DNA of 64,000 bases from positions 93,817 through 157,816 of the forward strand of contig DHAE01000020.1 in NCBI GenBank assembly GCA_002397315.1, read 5' to 3'. Source of the stretch: Comamonadaceae bacterium UBA4962. GTDB taxonomy: Bacteria; Pseudomonadota; Gammaproteobacteria; Burkholderiales; Burkholderiaceae_C. Numbering within the stretch: the first letter of the stretch is position 1; every line of letters begins with the position of its first letter. The notes below the pieces were generated by a model. The model did not search any database. It worked only from the letters and a program-made list of their open reading frames with translations, and was not told the origin of the DNA. Both the position numbers and the translations under genes were made by a program. This document shows positions 27,527-36,048 of this stretch, in pieces.

Positions 27527-28586
27527 GGGCCACCGTTATACCGGCGACGTCGTCCCAGTCTTCCACTGGAATTCCCACCGCTGGAAATGCGAAGCGGGTG
27601 TTACCAAGGTCCAGGGTGTCTCCTGGCTCCAAGTCTCGGGCCGCAACAAGTCCCATCCGGTCCCTGGGAGGTGCCAAGACCTTGCGGCGTTCAAGGTCTG
27701 GAGTTCCTATGGCCACATGGGCTCGACGTATGCAGTCGAGTGCGGCGGCGACTTCAGAGGCATGCAACGCATGGGCGATGTCAATATCTGCAGGAGTATT
27801 GTCAGCACATACACCCTTTTCAATAACAGACGCGCCCAGCGCTACCGCCAGGGGAAACATGTCTAGGCCTGTGAAATGGTCAGACAGGCCATAGCGGACC
27901 CCGTAGCGCTGTCCGAACATAGGGAGCATGGCCAAGTGAAATTCCTCTGGTTGAGCGGGCGGGCCTGGAGGGCTGTGTTGTAGCAGTAGGTCAGTGGCTC
28001 CCGCATCACGCGCCCACTGGACAGCACGATCGATTTCCGTCAGCCGTGACCGTCCGGTATCCAAAACCAGGGGCAGGCCGCTTGCAGCTGCCAATCGGAT
28101 CAGCGGGGCATGCACGATATTGCTGCTAGGTATTTTGACCGCTTTGGCACCGTAATTTTTAGCTACAGCTAAGCCTACGGGATCGTAAATGCTCAGCACC
28201 AGATCTAACCCGGCGGAGCAAATATGGTCACAAATGCGCTCCAGTTCAAGACGCGTAATCGCATGACGCTCCAGGATTGTCCGATAGGATTCGGATACTG
28301 AACCTCGTCCAGAGACATAGTATGAAGTTTCATGTTCCCCGCGCAGGCAGATATCTATGTCATGAAGCGCCGCTGTTTTTACGCATTTCACACCAGCCGC
28401 CCGCAGCTGATTAATCAAGTCAATCGCGCAGTCGATGTCTTTTTTAAAATAGACGTCAATATCGGGCCAGAACTCAGGCTCCGGAGGGCGCTGTGAAGAG
28501 GAGGGGTTCATGTCGAAGGAAAAGCTGTCCCTGTGTACGGGCGAGTGCGATAAATAAGATCTAGGTTTTCTTTGAATTGTGTGCAT
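27456..28586 (-). CDS. divergent NeuB-family (sialic/nonulosonic acid synthase-like) protein
   Basis: 376 residues, with the barrel of N-acylneuraminate synthases and a C-terminal antifreeze-like (SAF) domain (about 305-370, GLVAARDLEPGDTLDLGNTR). Retained: VKTAAL and VKIPSSNIVHAPLI with active-site lysines; LVLDTGRSRLTEIDRAV; and GLSDHFTG with one metal-binding His (residue 237). Changed: the second metal ligand, normally His in EKHF 21 residues later, is Gly (EKGVCAD), and the N-terminal AEIGxNHxG motif is missing. It may therefore use other chemistry or another substrate than phosphoenolpyruvate plus an N-acylhexosamine. ATG at 28511 (MNPSSSQRPPEP) is an alternative start that avoids overlapping the upstream gene. 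Confidence 0.75.
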   Translation of the reverse strand: MHTIQRKPRSYLSHSPVHRDSFSFDMNPSSSQRPPEPEFWPDIDVYFKKDIDCAIDLINQLRAAGVKCVKTAALHDIDICLRGEHETSYYVSGRGSVSESYRTILERHAITRLELERICDHICSAGLDLVLSIYDPVGLAVAKNYGAKAVKIPSSNIVHAPLIRLAAASGLPLVLDTGRSRLTEIDRAVQWARDAGATDLLLQHSPPGPPAQPEEFHLAMLPMFGQRYGVRYGLSDHFTGLDMFPLAVALGASVIEKGVCADNTPADIDIAHALHASEVAAALDCIRRAHVAIGTPDLERRKVLAPPRDRMGLVAARDLEPGDTLDLGNTRFAFPAVGIPVEDWDDVAGITVARAVQQWQPINISDLDRSESLPRP

Positions 28587-30024
28587 CGTGGGAGCCGAAG
28601 ATGGTGGATACCATGCGTTGCTCGGCGTTGCCGTCCAGGTGTCCGAATCTTTGGGCCCCCAACCTTGCCTTGTGTTTCTGATGCTCCAAATAGCGTTTGT
28701 CGCAGCATTGTTGGAGAAGGCACCTAAATTCCTCTACGCTCGTGCATTCATGCACTCCAGGCACCTGGCTGTAATCAGGGTAATAATATCGATAGCAGTC
28801 GAAATTGATGACCGGAACTCCGCAAGCCAGGGCCCACTTGATCGTAGTGGAAACACATGCGACGAACAGGTCGGCCAGCGCCACCACTTCCATCGCGCCG
28901 CCCTTGTAGACATGGCATCCCGATGCCTCCAGTCTCGCCAGATCTTCGCCTTGTATGGAGGGATGGGGCGAGAAAATGATGTTGAACTGTGCGCGTGTCG
29001 ATTCGAGGGCCTGGATCCAGGTTTGAAGCAGTTCGCCGTAGCTCGTGTGGCCAGCGGCTGGCCTGGATGGGTACTGATTGGGAGGCACCGCGCATACGAG
29101 CACCTGCCGTGCAGGATCGAGGCCATGCTGTTGCAACCATTGGGCGCGGTCCTTGCGCCGGGTATTCATTTGGGCTGCTAGGACATCCATGGGCATAGTG
29201 CCCGTCACATGGACCCGCGCACGGTCGATCCCATGGCGTACGAAGCGTTCGCACATGAACTCGCTTTCCACCAGAATGCCATCGCAATGGCCTGTGTTGA
29301 CCGTCCATGGATGCCTGGGGGCCAGACCCATGCTTTCCAAGGCCCACGCGCGGGGAGTAGGTAGGCGAAGCATGGCCCTGCCCGCATGACGCAATTGCCA
29401 GCGCGGCCGGGCCGCGACGAGGAGACGGTCCCGCAGATGCCGGACGCTGAATTCGGGGTGGTCCCAATACGCGATCGCAGCTTCGTGGGGTGTGACCGCT
29501 GCATAGGAGATAACAAACGCCCTGCCACCTCGTTCGTGGGCGGCATGAATCCAGCAAGCGCTGTCACGCTCAACATTGTCTTCCGCCATCAGCAAATGCG
29601 TCACACCTGCGCGGCCGAGCAACGTACGCGCGGTGTTCAGCCTCGTAGCGTAATGCTCGCGCCATGGAGCGACGTCCGCGCGCAATTTCACGTCGAACCA
29701 CTGTGACAGACGCAGCATGAACGGCTCACTAACATCATGCGATGACGCGAGGGCAGAGGTCGGTCGGGGAGCGACGCCTGCGGCCTCCAATTGCCGGACT
29801 AGATCGGCAGTGCCTCCTAAGGCGGTGACTTCGTGCAGGTATGCGATTCGGCGCTTGCGTGCCTGCTCCATGTATTCAGGCGTTCGAGGAAGGTAGTAGG
29901 GGGAGTAGAGCAGGCATCGCACACCGTGTTGCTCGTGCAAGCGCGAACAGAAATCCAGTGCAGGTTGCACATTGCCTGCCTCGTAGATCAAATACAGAAC
30001 AGACGCGGATGAAGCAGGAGACAT
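28561..30024 (-). CDS. GT-B-fold glycosyltransferase/epimerase-like protein of the glycan locus
   Basis: 487 residues from the ATG at 30024 (MSPASSASVLYLIYEAG). An in-frame ATG at 30102 would overlap the upstream gene and reads over its coding sequence. The C-terminal half has the layout of UDP-GlcNAc 2-epimerase/CDP-glycerol transferase relatives: QFNIIFSPHPSIQGEDL, then ADLFVACVSTTIKWALACGV followed by PVINFDCY, where a nucleotide-sugar site is expected. The N-terminal half includes THLLMAEDNVERDSACWIHA. I cannot assign a donor or acceptor. Its position within a run of glycosyltransferases, directly before the NeuB-like gene, supports a role in the same glycan. Confidence 0.6.
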   Translation of the reverse strand: MSPASSASVLYLIYEAGNVQPALDFCSRLHEQHGVRCLLYSPYYLPRTPEYMEQARKRRIAYLHEVTALGGTADLVRQLEAAGVAPRPTSALASSHDVSEPFMLRLSQWFDVKLRADVAPWREHYATRLNTARTLLGRAGVTHLLMAEDNVERDSACWIHAAHERGGRAFVISYAAVTPHEAAIAYWDHPEFSVRHLRDRLLVAARPRWQLRHAGRAMLRLPTPRAWALESMGLAPRHPWTVNTGHCDGILVESEFMCERFVRHGIDRARVHVTGTMPMDVLAAQMNTRRKDRAQWLQQHGLDPARQVLVCAVPPNQYPSRPAAGHTSYGELLQTWIQALESTRAQFNIIFSPHPSIQGEDLARLEASGCHVYKGGAMEVVALADLFVACVSTTIKWALACGVPVINFDCYRYYYPDYSQVPGVHECTSVEEFRCLLQQCCDKRYLEHQKHKARLGAQRFGHLDGNAEQRMVSTIFGSHDAHNSKKT

Positions 30025-30070
30025 CGGGGTGAAGACGCTGGGAGCATGGTGCAGAAACAGTTTGCCCGGA

Positions 30071-31198
30071 CTAACGGCGTTGGCCAGGGCGCACGATGGC
30101 ATAGAGTAGATTCTGGAAAATCTGATTCCAGAGTTGTGCGAGGGCCAGTTTGATGTAGCCCTTGCGATAGAAGCGCGAAGAGAATCGGCGTCTCAAAGCT
30201 CTGGCGTTTAGCTTCCAGTAGGCGCTAAGTCGCATTCCTTCTTGCCGGAACTCCGCTCGGCGCGCGTAAGCGTCCTTGTAGACACGTAGCAGGACACCCA
30301 GGCGGCCGTCGAGGGTGTAGCGCACCACCGTCATCATTTGGGCCGCTAGCGAAGAAGGGCTGTGGCGCAGTCTCAGGACCATTGGCATGAGTTTCCATTG
30401 CATCCATAGTGCATTGCGCAGGCCATGGTAAGCGATGAAGTCGTTGTAGTTGCCTCCGCTGCTGGCTTGCCCCTCATGCAGCGCTACTACGTCATTCACA
30501 AAAATGGGGCGATATCCCCGCAGAACTGCCCGCAGCACCAGATCGGTGTCTTCGCAATAGCAGAAGAAGCGGGAGTCGAAAAGGTAGCCGCTGACAGATA
30601 TAGTGTCCTCAACAAAAGCCCGATCCATGATGCAACACCCGCCGGTCGGGCCGAGGTAAGGGTCTTCCGTCGTTTTACGGTCTGCGGGCATCAGGTTCGC
30701 GTAGATTGTGATACCCAGCGTGTCTACTGACCCGGGAGCATGCAACTGGTGCATGCGGCCTCCGGCCATTCCAACGTGGTGGTCTGCGTTTGCTGCCGCG
30801 AATGCGTCTGTCAGCTGTCTGATAAATGACGGCAGGGCGACAGCATCGTTGTTGAGAAGTCCGATGTACCGACATGCGGGCTCCTCCAGCAATCGTTCGG
30901 CGAGGAAATTACTGCCCTCCGCAAATCCAAGATTTATGGGAGAACGGTAGAGACGAAGTTCGCTTCCCGCCATTGCCTGGCAGCCATCAAGCAGCCGTGC
31001 ATAGTCGGAATCTGACGATGCATTGTCCAGCACCAGCACCCAAGCCGCAGCGCAGTCTCCGTCCCGTAGGGATTGAAGGCAGCGGAGCGTCTGTGCAGCC
31101 GTGTTGAAGTTGATGATGGTTATGCCGACCGCCCGCGTTTTCGGTGTCGCGGTATTTTCAGGCCACGCGCCGGTCAGTACGGGGGAACGTGTATTCAT
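30071..31198 (-). CDS. family 2 glycosyltransferase (rhamnosyltransferase-like)
   Basis: 375 residues from the ATG at 31198. GT-A fold: GITIINFNTAAQTLRCLQSL, VLVLDNASSDSDYARLLDG, LRLYRSPINLGFAEGSNFLA and YIGLLNNDAVAL, with the DxD-like metal site at NND; then FFCYCEDTDLVLRAVLRGYR with the catalytic acidic residues. This matches the WbbL/RfbF group, which often adds rhamnose or a related deoxy-sugar. An upstream in-frame ATG at 31318 overlaps the preceding gene and is unlikely. Membrane-associated cytoplasmic enzyme by family knowledge. Confidence 0.85.
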   Translation of the reverse strand: MNTRSPVLTGAWPENTATPKTRAVGITIINFNTAAQTLRCLQSLRDGDCAAAWVLVLDNASSDSDYARLLDGCQAMAGSELRLYRSPINLGFAEGSNFLAERLLEEPACRYIGLLNNDAVALPSFIRQLTDAFAAANADHHVGMAGGRMHQLHAPGSVDTLGITIYANLMPADRKTTEDPYLGPTGGCCIMDRAFVEDTISVSGYLFDSRFFCYCEDTDLVLRAVLRGYRPIFVNDVVALHEGQASSGGNYNDFIAYHGLRNALWMQWKLMPMVLRLRHSPSSLAAQMMTVVRYTLDGRLGVLLRVYKDAYARRAEFRQEGMRLSAYWKLNARALRRRFSSRFYRKGYIKLALAQLWNQIFQNLLYAIVRPGQRR

Positions 31199-31242
31199 GA
31201 TCGTTGAGTGTGTGCTCGGCCGTGAACTGCCGGATTTGCGCG

Positions 31243-33087
31243 TTAAAAAGGCCTGGGCCTGCCGTGTGCAATACAAAGCAGCGCCGATACTGCAGCATAC
31301 CGCCATGCATTTCGCCAAGACTGGAACATCTTCGAGCGGTCCACCTTCGCGGTATGCATGGATAATTCCACCTCCGCAATCCGCAATGCCGCACTCCGCA
31401 TAAGCAAGAGCATTCCGATGTCTTGGTAGTCCAGCAGCGTGGCGTCGGCGGAGGCCGCCACGCGGAGTGCGGCCCGTCGATAGAGGCAGAAGCCCGAAAC
31501 AAAATCACGCAACGGAAAGCCCGTTACCCAACGGAACCACTGCCATGCGAAAAGGCGTACTCGGCTGTGTTTCTCGGGGAAAAAGCCGAGTACCAGATCG
31601 GCATCTTTGTGAGATATCAGCAGGGCGCCTATCTCCTCGACCTCATAACGTCCGTCGGCATCAATGGTGACGACAGATTCATACCCATGCGCTACCGCGT
31701 AGCGAATGCCGGTCTGCAAGCTTCCCCATGTCGTCATGCCCAGCAGGGGACGGATCACCTTGGCACCGCAGTTTTCCGCGATGTGGCAGGTAGCATCGGT
31801 GCTGCGATTGTCCACTACCAGCACCGGCGCGTCGGTCAATGTCCGCACGCGGTGGATCAAATGTGCGATGGACTCCTCGTGATTGCGCGTGCAGATCACG
31901 ATCATCAGGCTATGCCGTTCTGCTGGTGCCACTCTGCCAGGTGCCAGGTAGCGGTAATGGCGTGCCAGGGAACGTTCGCAGGGAACGATGCCGAAATACC
32001 GCTGCAGGGCATGCGGACCGGCAGCGCCCAAGCGCTCGCGCAAAGCATTATCGTGCTGCAGCCGTGCGATGGTACTGCGCCATGATTCGACATCCTCGAA
32101 GGGCACGTGCAGGCCTGCCTTGGCCTGTGCGACTACCCAGGGCATGCCCGATCCCGGCAGGTCGGTCACAATGCTCGGCCGGGCATGCTGCATCGCCTCG
32201 AGCAGGACGATTCCAAAGGCTTCGGTACGCTCCCGCGATGCGAGGCAGAAGATGTGGCAAGAATGCAGCAATGCGTGTTTTTCTTCTTCGCTCACAGAAC
32301 CCAGCAGTCTCGCCGCAGGAGAGGCGCCTGGCGGCGTGGTGGTGCGTATGAGAGCTTCCAGTGACTCCTGCAATTCGCCTTCGCCGGCAATCAGCAGTTC
32401 TACGCCCGGCAATGTGGCCACAGCGCAAATGAGGGTCTCGAAACCTTTATAGTAGGTCAGGCGCCCAATAGACAGCAGGCGCAGCCGCGTGTTGGTGCGC
32501 CAGGAAAGTTCCTCGCGCAGCGGGGTAGCTGGATGCGGTGTGGCCAAGTCGATGCCCAGCGGAACCACCTCGCATTTGCTGTGCCAAGCGCGTAAAGCGG
32601 GGCTTGCTTCGAGGTAGGGCGGAGAGGTGGCAAAGACCTGCTGTGCCCGTTCGAGGAGCGCTTGTTCGAACGGGCGGTAGACCAAATAGGCCAGAGCGAC
32701 GGACCATTTGATGTTGGACACCACCACGTCCGAATGCCAATGCACCACCCAGGGCACCTGCCGGGCGCTAGGTAGGGTGAGTGCCCAAAGCGCCGAGTTG
32801 TTGGGCATGTGCAGGTGCAGAACGTCCGGGCGAATGCGTCGGATAGCCCGTCCTAATGCAGAGCGGAAGCCTAGCGCGATCGGGGCATACACCATGTTGA
32901 ACTGCACCGGGACACGCTCCAGCCAGGGTGGGTCTTCGGGTAGAGGCCTGCCATGCACGAGAGCGTGCGCGTCGATACCCTGAGCTCGCTGCGCGGCTAT
33001 CAGGTCGGACAGAAACACTTCCATTCCGCCGCGGTAGGGCGGATAGAACTTTCCTATGTGCAGTACGCGCAAGGCCCCCGAATGCAT
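31243..33087 (-). CDS. two-domain glycosyltransferase, GT4 fused to GT2
   Basis: 614 residues with two complete catalytic modules. Residues about 1-375 are a GT4 retaining enzyme: VLHIGKFYPPYRGGMEVFLSDL, WVVHWHSD, VVPLGIDL, LLSIGRLTYYKGFETLI, and the nucleotide-sugar site REREAFG-type ASRERTEAFGIVLLEAM. Residues about 395-600 are a GT2 of the dolichyl-phosphate-mannose-synthase type: LMIVICTRNHEESIAHLI, VLVVDNRSTDATCHIAENCG, VVTIDADGRYEVEEI with DxD, and FVSGFCLYRRAALRVA. The fusion implies two sequential sugar transfers in one protein, or a GT2 making a lipid-linked sugar. Seven bases separate it from the membrane protein gene upstream. Confidence 0.87.
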   Translation of the reverse strand: MHSGALRVLHIGKFYPPYRGGMEVFLSDLIAAQRAQGIDAHALVHGRPLPEDPPWLERVPVQFNMVYAPIALGFRSALGRAIRRIRPDVLHLHMPNNSALWALTLPSARQVPWVVHWHSDVVVSNIKWSVALAYLVYRPFEQALLERAQQVFATSPPYLEASPALRAWHSKCEVVPLGIDLATPHPATPLREELSWRTNTRLRLLSIGRLTYYKGFETLICAVATLPGVELLIAGEGELQESLEALIRTTTPPGASPAARLLGSVSEEEKHALLHSCHIFCLASRERTEAFGIVLLEAMQHARPSIVTDLPGSGMPWVVAQAKAGLHVPFEDVESWRSTIARLQHDNALRERLGAAGPHALQRYFGIVPCERSLARHYRYLAPGRVAPAERHSLMIVICTRNHEESIAHLIHRVRTLTDAPVLVVDNRSTDATCHIAENCGAKVIRPLLGMTTWGSLQTGIRYAVAHGYESVVTIDADGRYEVEEIGALLISHKDADLVLGFFPEKHSRVRLFAWQWFRWVTGFPLRDFVSGFCLYRRAALRVAASADATLLDYQDIGMLLLMRSAALRIAEVELSMHTAKVDRSKMFQSWRNAWRYAAVSALLCIAHGRPRPF

Positions 33088-33094
33088 TGCTTGC

Positions 33095-35095
33095 TTACTT
33101 TCGGGCCGCGGCAGCCACTTCGGATCTGACCTGCGCGTATTGCGGATTGTGTGGATCCAGGCGAACAGCCTGACCGAGGTCTTTCAAACTGGCTGCGTAT
33201 TGGCGGGCACCCCGGTAGGCCATGGCGCGTCCATAGTAGGCGGCCGCCGTGGGCGCGCTCGCGATCAGCTGGTCAAACAAAGCAATGGCCTCTCGGGTGT
33301 CGCCCTTGCCGACGCGGGCCATTCCCAGGCCCAGCAACAGGCGCGGGTTGGAAGGGCTGGCCGACAGCAGCGCGTTAAAATCGTTGATTGCGTCGTCAAA
33401 CCGGTTGGCACCGATGGCGCTCTCAGCGCGGCGCAATTGCATGAGCTGGCGGACACGCTCCATCTCAGTGGCGTTGATTCCCTCGAGTTGCACGTGCATT
33501 CCCCGGTCGAACTGTTCGTAGGCCTGGGCATATCGTCCGAGCGCGAATTTCGATTCGCCACGGTGGTAGTAGAGTTGCAAATCGTTGAAGCCTTGCTTCT
33601 CCGCTTCGTCGAAGGCCGCGATCGCTTCGGCATGCTTGTTCTGGCGCTGCAGCGCGGCGCCCAGGTTGAAGCGTGCGGTGCCGCGTACGGCGCCGAGTGC
33701 CTCGGCCGTGGCGAATGCCTTCTGCGCCTCGGGCATGGAGCCACGGTCCAGGTGATAGGCGCCCAGGTTGAGGAAGGACCGCCACCGACCCACGGCATTG
33801 GCGGGCGCCTTCAGATCGGTTTTTTCGGCGGCATCGCCCCAGGCGGTGTAATCGTCGCGCAGCGAAGCCGAGCGTTCGAAAGCCAACAGGGCGAACACCA
33901 GCCCCACCATCGCGCCCAGCACATAGATGGTGCGCGGCTTGAAGCCGGTAAGGACGATGGCGATCAGGATGGGAATGCCGATCGCCCACAGATAGCTGCG
34001 GTAGAGCACGAAGGGGTCCTGCACCCAAACGGTGGCGAATTCCGTCGCGAAGAGCAGCAGGGGGAACATCAGGGCCACACCCGCGAGGCTGAGCACGCCC
34101 CGGCGGCGCAGCACCGCCCAGACGGCCGCGGCCCAGAGCGCTGTATAGCCCACGATGCCCAGCACCTGCGGGAACGCGGTGAAGGACAAAGGGAACGGCG
34201 GATGCAGGTCCACCGACATCCAGGTGATGTTGGGGAAGAACCAGAGGAAACCGTAGGCGAAGAACAAGGCCGCTTCGTTGAGGATGCTGAGCGGATAGAT
34301 GCGCTGGGCCGCGCCGGGGCTCAGGCGGTCCAGCTGCTGGACGAGATCGATGGAGCGCTGGTCGAACGCCCGGCCGATCAGGTCGCCGTAGAAAGCGAAC
34401 AGCACGGCGGCGCTCACGGCCACCAAGGCGGCCGATGCCCCGGCGACGATCGCAACGGTGCGCCACGGCGGGCGGCGGACGTGGATGTAGATCGGAACGG
34501 CCAGAGCCGCCACCATCACCGCATGCTCCTTGGACAGCACCGCCGCCGCATAGGCCACGACGGCGCCCGCATACCAGCCGGCACCGCGGCCGGAGAGCCC
34601 GCGCACGAAGCACCAGCAGGCCAGCACCGCGAAGAAGGTGGCCATGACGATGGAGCGCTGCACGAGGTAGGCCACGGCGTAGACGGCCACGGGATTGACC
34701 GCGAAGAGCGCTACGCCCACGCGCACGGCCGCGAGGCGCGATGCGGCGAAGTGGGGCTGGGCCTCGAAATCCTCGGGGAAACGCGTGCGGGCGAGCAGGT
34801 CGCGCACGAGGGCGTACAGCACTGCCACGGTGCCCAGGTGCAGGCCGATGTTGACGAGGCGCTGCTTCCACCAGCCGGCGCCCGCGAGGCCGTCCACCCA
34901 GACGAAGCTGCCGTACGAGAGCAGCCGCTGCTTGAAGGCCAGCAGATTGCCGTAGTTGCCGAAGATGGTGCCGTCCGTCAGAGCCAGGTCGTCGAACAGC
35001 AACGCATGGTCCAGGCCGGGCAGGTAGATGGCCAGGACGGCGGCGACGACGACGAGTCCGAAGACGATGAAGGAAACGGAGGGTCTGGTGGCCAT
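33095..35095 (-). CDS. TMTC-like membrane protein: GT-C-type transmembrane domain plus TPR repeats
   Basis: 666 residues. About the first 420 contain ten or so hydrophobic segments, with acidic residues just after the first one (LLFDDLALTDG), typical of GT-C glycosyltransferases that use lipid-linked sugars. The C-terminal 220 residues are TPR repeats (RFNLGAALQRQNKHAEAIAAFDEA, YYHRGESKFALGRYAQAYEQFDRG, LLLGLGMARVGKGDTREAIALF, AYYGRAMAYRGARQYAASLKD). The layout resembles eukaryotic TMTC O-mannosyltransferases and bacterial relatives; a role in glycosylating an envelope protein or glycan is inference. It is the first gene of the - strand arm; its base composition is closer to the core genome than that of the genes downstream. 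Confidence 0.75.
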   Translation of the reverse strand: MATRPSVSFIVFGLVVVAAVLAIYLPGLDHALLFDDLALTDGTIFGNYGNLLAFKQRLLSYGSFVWVDGLAGAGWWKQRLVNIGLHLGTVAVLYALVRDLLARTRFPEDFEAQPHFAASRLAAVRVGVALFAVNPVAVYAVAYLVQRSIVMATFFAVLACWCFVRGLSGRGAGWYAGAVVAYAAAVLSKEHAVMVAALAVPIYIHVRRPPWRTVAIVAGASAALVAVSAAVLFAFYGDLIGRAFDQRSIDLVQQLDRLSPGAAQRIYPLSILNEAALFFAYGFLWFFPNITWMSVDLHPPFPLSFTAFPQVLGIVGYTALWAAAVWAVLRRRGVLSLAGVALMFPLLLFATEFATVWVQDPFVLYRSYLWAIGIPILIAIVLTGFKPRTIYVLGAMVGLVFALLAFERSASLRDDYTAWGDAAEKTDLKAPANAVGRWRSFLNLGAYHLDRGSMPEAQKAFATAEALGAVRGTARFNLGAALQRQNKHAEAIAAFDEAEKQGFNDLQLYYHRGESKFALGRYAQAYEQFDRGMHVQLEGINATEMERVRQLMQLRRAESAIGANRFDDAINDFNALLSASPSNPRLLLGLGMARVGKGDTREAIALFDQLIASAPTAAAYYGRAMAYRGARQYAASLKDLGQAVRLDPHNPQYAQVRSEVAAAARK

Positions 35096-35232
35096 GGCGG
35101 TGGGGCGTGACGGCGGAAATCGGGCGGCGCAGGGCAGGCTTGCGGGCGTGCGGAGCGCCTGCGGGACGCGGAAGTCTACGCGATGGTGCGGCCGGCTCTG
35201 CCTTGCGGCGGCACCGGTCCCAGGGTGGCGCC

Positions 35233-36048
35233 TCAGGCCGGCGGCGGAGCGCCCGGCGCCAGCCCCTGCAGGACCATGTGGCAGATCAGCGCCTCGGCCT
35301 GCGCGTAGTCCCGCTCGGTCAGGGCCGGCTTGCCCAGCAGCAGCGCGAATTGCGCCTGCTGGTCGGCATATGCCTGGGTGACCGACCAGATGATGAACAT
35401 CAGGTGCGTGAAGTTCACGCGGGCGATGCGGCCCTCGCGTGCCCAGCGTTCGAAGGTGCGCACGTCGTTGCGCAGCACGGGGCCCACGCGCTCGGCGATG
35501 ACGTCGCCGTAGCGCGGCGCGCCGGCGATGACTTCCTTGGCGAAGACCTTGGCGGCGTTCGGCCGCTCCAGCGAGGAGCGCAGCTTGGCGCCGATGTAGC
35601 GGCGCAGGGCCTGGGCGGGGTCGTCACCGTGCGACATCTCCTCCATGCCGTCGAGCCACTGGGTGAGCACGTCGTCGAGCACGCGGCGGTAGAGCGACTC
35701 CTTGCTGGGGAAGTAATAGAGCAGGTTGTGCCGGCTGATGCCGGCGGCGGCCGCGATGCTGTCGAGCGAGGCGCCCTCGAAGCCGAACTGGGCGAAGTGG
35801 CTCTCGGCCTCGGCGAGGATGGCCTGCTCCTTGCGCAGCCGCGCGGCCGAGGGGGCGCGCGCCGCGTCGATAGCAGGAGCCGGCGCGGGCGAGGGGGTGA
35901 GGCTCGCAGCGGTATCCGGCGCCGGAGCCGTGTCGGAAGAGTCGGCGGGGTTGGCCGGCGATTCGGCCGGACGGCGCGGGGCGTTGGTGGTGCGGGCGTG
36001 CACAGGGTCAGGGCGGGACGGCGGTCTTCGGGGGCTCATGCGCACCAT
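35233..36048 (-). CDS. TetR-family regulator, RutR-like
   Basis: Repressor-type regulator, 271 residues. The DNA-binding domain begins near residue 75: ILAEAESHFAQFGFEGASLD followed by SIAAAAGISRHNLLYYFPSKESLYRRVL, with the C-terminal domain of the RutR group (TFERWAREGRIARVNFTHLMFIIWSVTQAYADQ in parts). RutR senses uracil or thymine and controls pyrimidine use, which fits the divergent pre/hyd genes. Oddity: about 70 residues rich in Pro and Ala precede the HTH; the ATGs at 36048 and 36039 are the best starts I see, but the true start may be an internal GTG. Confidence 0.85.
   Translation of the reverse strand: MVRMSPRRPPSRPDPVHARTTNAPRRPAESPANPADSSDTAPAPDTAASLTPSPAPAPAIDAARAPSAARLRKEQAILAEAESHFAQFGFEGASLDSIAAAAGISRHNLLYYFPSKESLYRRVLDDVLTQWLDGMEEMSHGDDPAQALRRYIGAKLRSSLERPNAAKVFAKEVIAGAPRYGDVIAERVGPVLRNDVRTFERWAREGRIARVNFTHLMFIIWSVTQAYADQQAQFALLLGKPALTERDYAQAEALICHMVLQGLAPGAPPPA

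Noticed and set aside
30025..30102. Upstream ATG for the GT-B-like gene
   Set aside because: It overlaps the coding end of the GT2 gene in another frame, and its residues look like read-over of that gene.
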